From Hyperoodon ampullatus (taxonomy: Eukaryota > Chordata > Mammalia > Artiodactyla > Ziphiidae): a stretch of 64,000 bases of DNA. A program made the translations under genes and the position numbers. Positions 60,781 to 64,000 of this stretch are shown here, one piece after another. The stretch is from the NCBI GenBank assembly GCA_949752795.1, contig OX457061.1, forward strand, positions 121,354,152 through 121,418,151, in the 5' to 3' direction. Below the pieces are notes generated by a model. That model made no database searches. It was not told the origin of the DNA and saw nothing but the letters and a program-made list of their open reading frames with translations. Position 1 is the stretch's first letter. Each line of letters starts with the position of its first letter.

Positions 60781-60945
60781 GTGTGTGAGTGAAGGGGAGA
60801 AAGAGAGAGGGAGGGAAAGAGAGGGAGACAGAGACACAGAAACAGAAAGGAATAGAGAAGGAAGGAGAGGAAAGGGCAGAAAAGTGCAGAAATGAGGGAG
60901 TGAGAAGGCAGGGAGAAGAGGAAGGGGGAAGGGTTTGGGGGTGGG
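60781..60945. repeat. Purine-rich (GA/GGA) tract
   Basis: About 165 bp almost free of pyrimidines on the + strand ('gaaggggagaaagagagagggagggaaagagagggag...'). Capable of triplex (H-DNA) formation. Confidence 0.9.
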
Positions 60946-61444
60946 CTTAGCTACTGGATTAGAAATTGCCTGAAAACACTAAGGAATTGAAAAATTAACT
61001 GAATTATGGACCAAAGAAAAGAGAAGTACTTAACTTTCTTTGTTAACTTTAGGTGATTATTTCTTTCTACTTTTTTTCTAATTGGTCATTTCAGTTCATT
61101 TCTAGCAATCCTATGCTTCCCTGTGAGGCAAAAGATGAAAATAATATTCTATATGTCATTTTAGCTGATACATAGGGTTGTGCTCTCTACTAAATTTGGT
61201 CTCCCACCAGGGTACCCCTATGGACAAATGACAATGTGGCAACAATTCGATTTAATCTGGGAACACTCAGTTTTAGTGCTTGTAATTTCCCACCAGCGAG
61301 CACGTTGATTGGTAAATCCCCAAATTCCTTACCAAAAGACCCCACCCTAAACCACATAAACCAGAATCTGTGTTAGTTTATAAAATGTTTGGTTTACATA
61401 CAAGGCAATCATGAATGGCAGTGTATTACGCAGTCAGTATATCG

Positions 61445-61655
61445 TTAAAATGCTGAAATCAGAACTTGTGGTCTGGATTATAGCTCTTCCATTTATTAGC
61501 TCTGTAACCCCGTTGAAATTACTTAATGTGTCTTTGCTCCTTTCTCCACATCTGTGAAGCTAAGCACACCTAATAATCACACCTGCCTCACAGATTTGCT
61601 ATGAGAATAGTAGAAGTAACCCATGAAGCACCTAGCATAACATCTGGCGCAAAGT
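61445..61655 (+). mobile_element. MIR SINE relic, sense
   Basis: 'cttgtggtctggattatagctcttccatttattagctctgtaacc', 'tttgctcctttctccacatctgtgaag', 'tgcctcacagatttgctatgagaat' and 'gcacctagcataacatctggcgca' align in order with the MIR consensus. Confidence 0.8.
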
Positions 61656-61879
61656 GAAACATGAACAGCTGTATTTGCTACGATGGAAAAGGGCCTTATA
61701 TACTCAAACAAATTTAATATGTAGATGTATGTATGTTTATATATAAAGAGGGAGGGGGGCAATTGATTAAAGACAAAATATAAAAATGCAGAAATGTTAA
61801 AATACAGAAGTCAATGATAAGCTTATCATAATAGTTCTGCAAATTTTCAAAGATATTATTTACCAGATTTCAACATTAC

Positions 61880-61918
61880 AATTATCAATGTTACATTGAT
61901 AATTACAATTATCAATGG
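61880..61918. repeat. Inverted plus direct repeat of AATTATCAATG
   Basis: AATTATCAATG (61880-61890), TTA, its exact complement CATTGATAATT (61894-61904), then a second direct copy at 61908-61918. Confidence 0.85.
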
Positions 61919-62039
61919 CAAATTCAACTATCCCAAATTCAAATCAAAATGCCCCTAGTACTTCAAAACTAATTTAGAAACAGAAAATGCAAGCAAGTTT
62001 CTATCTAATATGGCTTCTAATTTTGGGGGTCTAACACTT

Positions 62040-62240
62040 AATGAGTGTGGTTCTAAATACTTTATGTGAATCAATCCAGTGTTCACAAGAACTCTATCAG
62101 AGGATGTGCTGTTATAATCATCCCTATTTCACAGTTGAACAAACAGGGTGCAGGGAGATTAGAAAGCTATTCACTGTGAGAGCTGACATTTGATCCCAAG
62201 AAGACTTACTTCTGAGCCTGGTATATTATAATATTATAAT
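62040..62240 (-). mobile_element. MIR-type SINE relic, antisense
   Basis: 'ctaaatactttatgtgaatcaatccagtg', 'tgttataatcatccctatttcacagttgaacaaac' and 'gagattagaaagctattcactg' are the complement of the MIR core and flank. Confidence 0.65.
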
Positions 62241-63010
62241 CATTATAATATTCACCTAATAGAATTATTATTTATTTATACCTCATAATGTAAGAATTTC
62301 AAATACTAGGTCAGAAAATGTAGTGTGGTTCTATTACTTACTGTGTGACATACAGATGGAATTTAAACCACATTTTAATGGATACTTATTTTCGAATCCA
62401 AACATGATATATAATTTTACTTGGTCAACAAAATATTTTCCTACACAATTAATTTAAAGTGATTAGAATAGCATGATACACTCTATTCTAATAATAATAA
62501 TAAAATTTGACTTCCAAAATGTCAAAATTAGTCTTTCTATATTATGAAATAATGATTACATTTCTATCACTGTTGTACAAGATTAATAATACACTGATAT
62601 AACATTTAAAATAACTCATTAATTGTGTAACATGCAAAATGATGAAAAAATAAAATTAACTTCTGAAGGGTTTGCAAAAATGTATATTACTACAAAAGAA
62701 GTTTCTAGGGAAAAAGAATCATTAATGTCTCTGTTCTAAAATATTATGATTCCATACACGTAAATGTCAATTCAGCTGCCTTATAAGACTTATGAATGAA
62801 TTCAATACATGGGTAGATTTTAGAAATGTGAGATACAAATATTGATTTCATTCTCATGATGTATTATCTCATACTTATTATTGTCTTCTTTTTTTACTCA
62901 CATATAAGCTTTCTACATTTTCACCCTTATAGAAGCATAGCTAGGGCGAACAGGGAAGATTCCTTTAATAAAACACTTACACCTGAAACTAACACAACAC
63001 TGTTAGTAAA

Positions 63011-63073
63011 AATAATAAATAAATAAATAAATAAATAAAACAGAAACCTCCCCCCAAAACAAACAAACAAACA
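63011..63073. repeat. (AAAT)n and (AAAC)n tetranucleotide repeats
   Basis: About six AAAT units at 63011-63040, then an AC-rich break and about four AAAC units at 63056-63073. Confidence 0.88.
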
Positions 63074-64000
63074 GAAACACTTAGTCTTTAAGTATGTCCA
63101 AGGAATGACTGAATTTTTAATCTGGCTTTAGTAAGTCCACTTGACATTTTTTTTCATATGCTGCATACACATCCATTTGTCTCTGTTTTGCAAAGCTGTT
63201 TCCTTCTTTGGTCCATGGCCTTTTATTATAAGCAAGTTATTTCAACTTGAGTTACAAGGACTTCTTTTAGAGTGGTATTATTTGAATGTTTTTTATACCC
63301 TTTTCTTTGCACATTTTCACTTATGATCAGGATTCAGAAATAATATAATCGGTTGCTGAGCACAGATGGGATACATTGGCTATGAGGAGGTGAGCTTAAA
63401 AGTTTATTTTTGAAAAGTGGAATTTGTTTGATAGGGAAGCTTCCCATTACAATGTTCATTTGCAGGCAGGTCAAAACCCAAATTGTGTGTTGAAACCTAA
63501 GTTTCTGGGTTTTCAGGAAATGGTCATTTTTCAGTTTTGCTTTGAACCTTGGCTCTAAACCAAAGACCTCAACATGTTAGTAAACAAAGATAGTCCTGCT
63601 TATTCACAAAAAGAGCACAATGGATACAGGATAACATTCGGCCTTGGTGACAGATGACAGTTGATGTTTTCCTTGTGTTATTTAGAAACAGAAACTGAAG
63701 GCTACTTGATGTCATATTTCAGCTCATTCTTGGAGCAAAAAGTGTTCCTGGAAGATCTGAGACTGTGTCTATAAAGTTTATCACTAAACCAATAACATAA
63801 AGATGAGGAGAGTCTACCAAATTTTATCACATAGGCTGCAGCTTAGAAGGACTTTTATTTTAGCATCACAGAGTGTTCTCAATCAATAAATTTGTTACAG
63901 CATAAAAATACTTCATCTTTAAAAATATGTCTTAAGAATCAGTCCAAAAGGAAATTCTTTACGAGTCAGTTATTTTTCCTGGCAGGTATCATTATAGCTT

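Larger units (their letters stand above)
24162..64000 (+). other. GLRA3: GLRA3 intron 3 (partial, at least 39.8 kb)
   Basis: The downstream exon should open with the conserved DYRVNIFLRQ peptide. I did not find it by eye, so the rest of the window is treated as one long intron. It is AT-rich and contains a 3'-truncated L1, a perfect palindrome, two inverted L1 insertions, an antisense ERVL relic and many old repeats. A missed short exon cannot be excluded without an alignment. Confidence 0.7.
58951..64000. other. AT-rich intron with scattered old repeats
   Basis: Apart from the L2, MIR and simple-repeat entries below, no exon or recent element is seen to the window end. Frames such as 60119-60340 and 63141-63326 lack any domain or splice support. 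Confidence 0.45.

Noticed and set aside
24171..64000. GLRA3 exon 4 inside the window
   Set aside because: I scanned for the DYRVNIFLRQ start and the WKPDLFFANEKG segment and found neither; a translated search would be decisive.

Overview
This is mammalian nuclear DNA, and the repeats point to a cetacean. There are tRNA-derived SINEs of the whale/dolphin CHR type (the 'GGGCTTCCCTGGTGGCGCAG' head, with pol III A and B boxes and oligo-A tails) together with artiodactyl/cetacean-type L1 elements. There is no operon or prokaryotic gene. Most long open frames are L1 ORFs or their antisense shadows.

The one host-gene feature I can support is a 68-bp exon at 24094-24161 on the + strand. It has a good splice acceptor and a consensus donor. 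It encodes the glycine receptor alpha segment PVNVTCNIF...FGSIAETTM, and the residues fit GLRA3 (alpha-3) better than GLRA1, GLRA2 or GLRA4. The window is therefore read as GLRA3 intron 2 (1-24093), exon 3, and part of intron 3 (24162-64000). I did not see exon 2 or exon 4 by eye.

Intron 2 side: an old L1 3' end (1-186) and L1M debris (about 320-600); a short SINE (889-1000); an old L1 3' end (about 2385-2612); a 5'-truncated L1 (3777-4289); a full-length minus-strand L1 (4385-11276, called L1-A here) with a nested SINE; 4.1 kb of mostly unique sequence; a full-length plus-strand L1 (15416-22049, L1-B) with intact ORF1 but broken ORF2; a SINE (22302-22516); and a HAL1-like remnant carrying another SINE, which ends shortly before the exon.

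Intron 3 side: unique sequence to about 27.9 kb; a 3'-truncated L1 that keeps its 5' end (27941-30631, L1-C); a perfect spacer-free 116-bp palindrome (30859-30974); ancient minus-strand L1M sequence to about 34.6 kb with a nested ancient repeat; a SINE (36604-36799); two L1 insertions with 5' inversions (38111-39107 and 40569-41086); an antisense ERVL-type remnant (about 42.3-44.9 kb); L2/L1M/MLT1 relics; another ancient L1M block (about 55.8-58.9 kb); and L2 and MIR relics near the end, separated by AT-rich unique intron.

No new defence or mobile system is evident. The most useful leads are the GLRA3 exon with a Pro-to-Ser change, the perfect palindrome, the twin-priming inversions, and the difference in 5'UTR architecture among the three L1 copies that keep their 5' ends. 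Repeat family names come from recalled consensus features and were not checked against a database.
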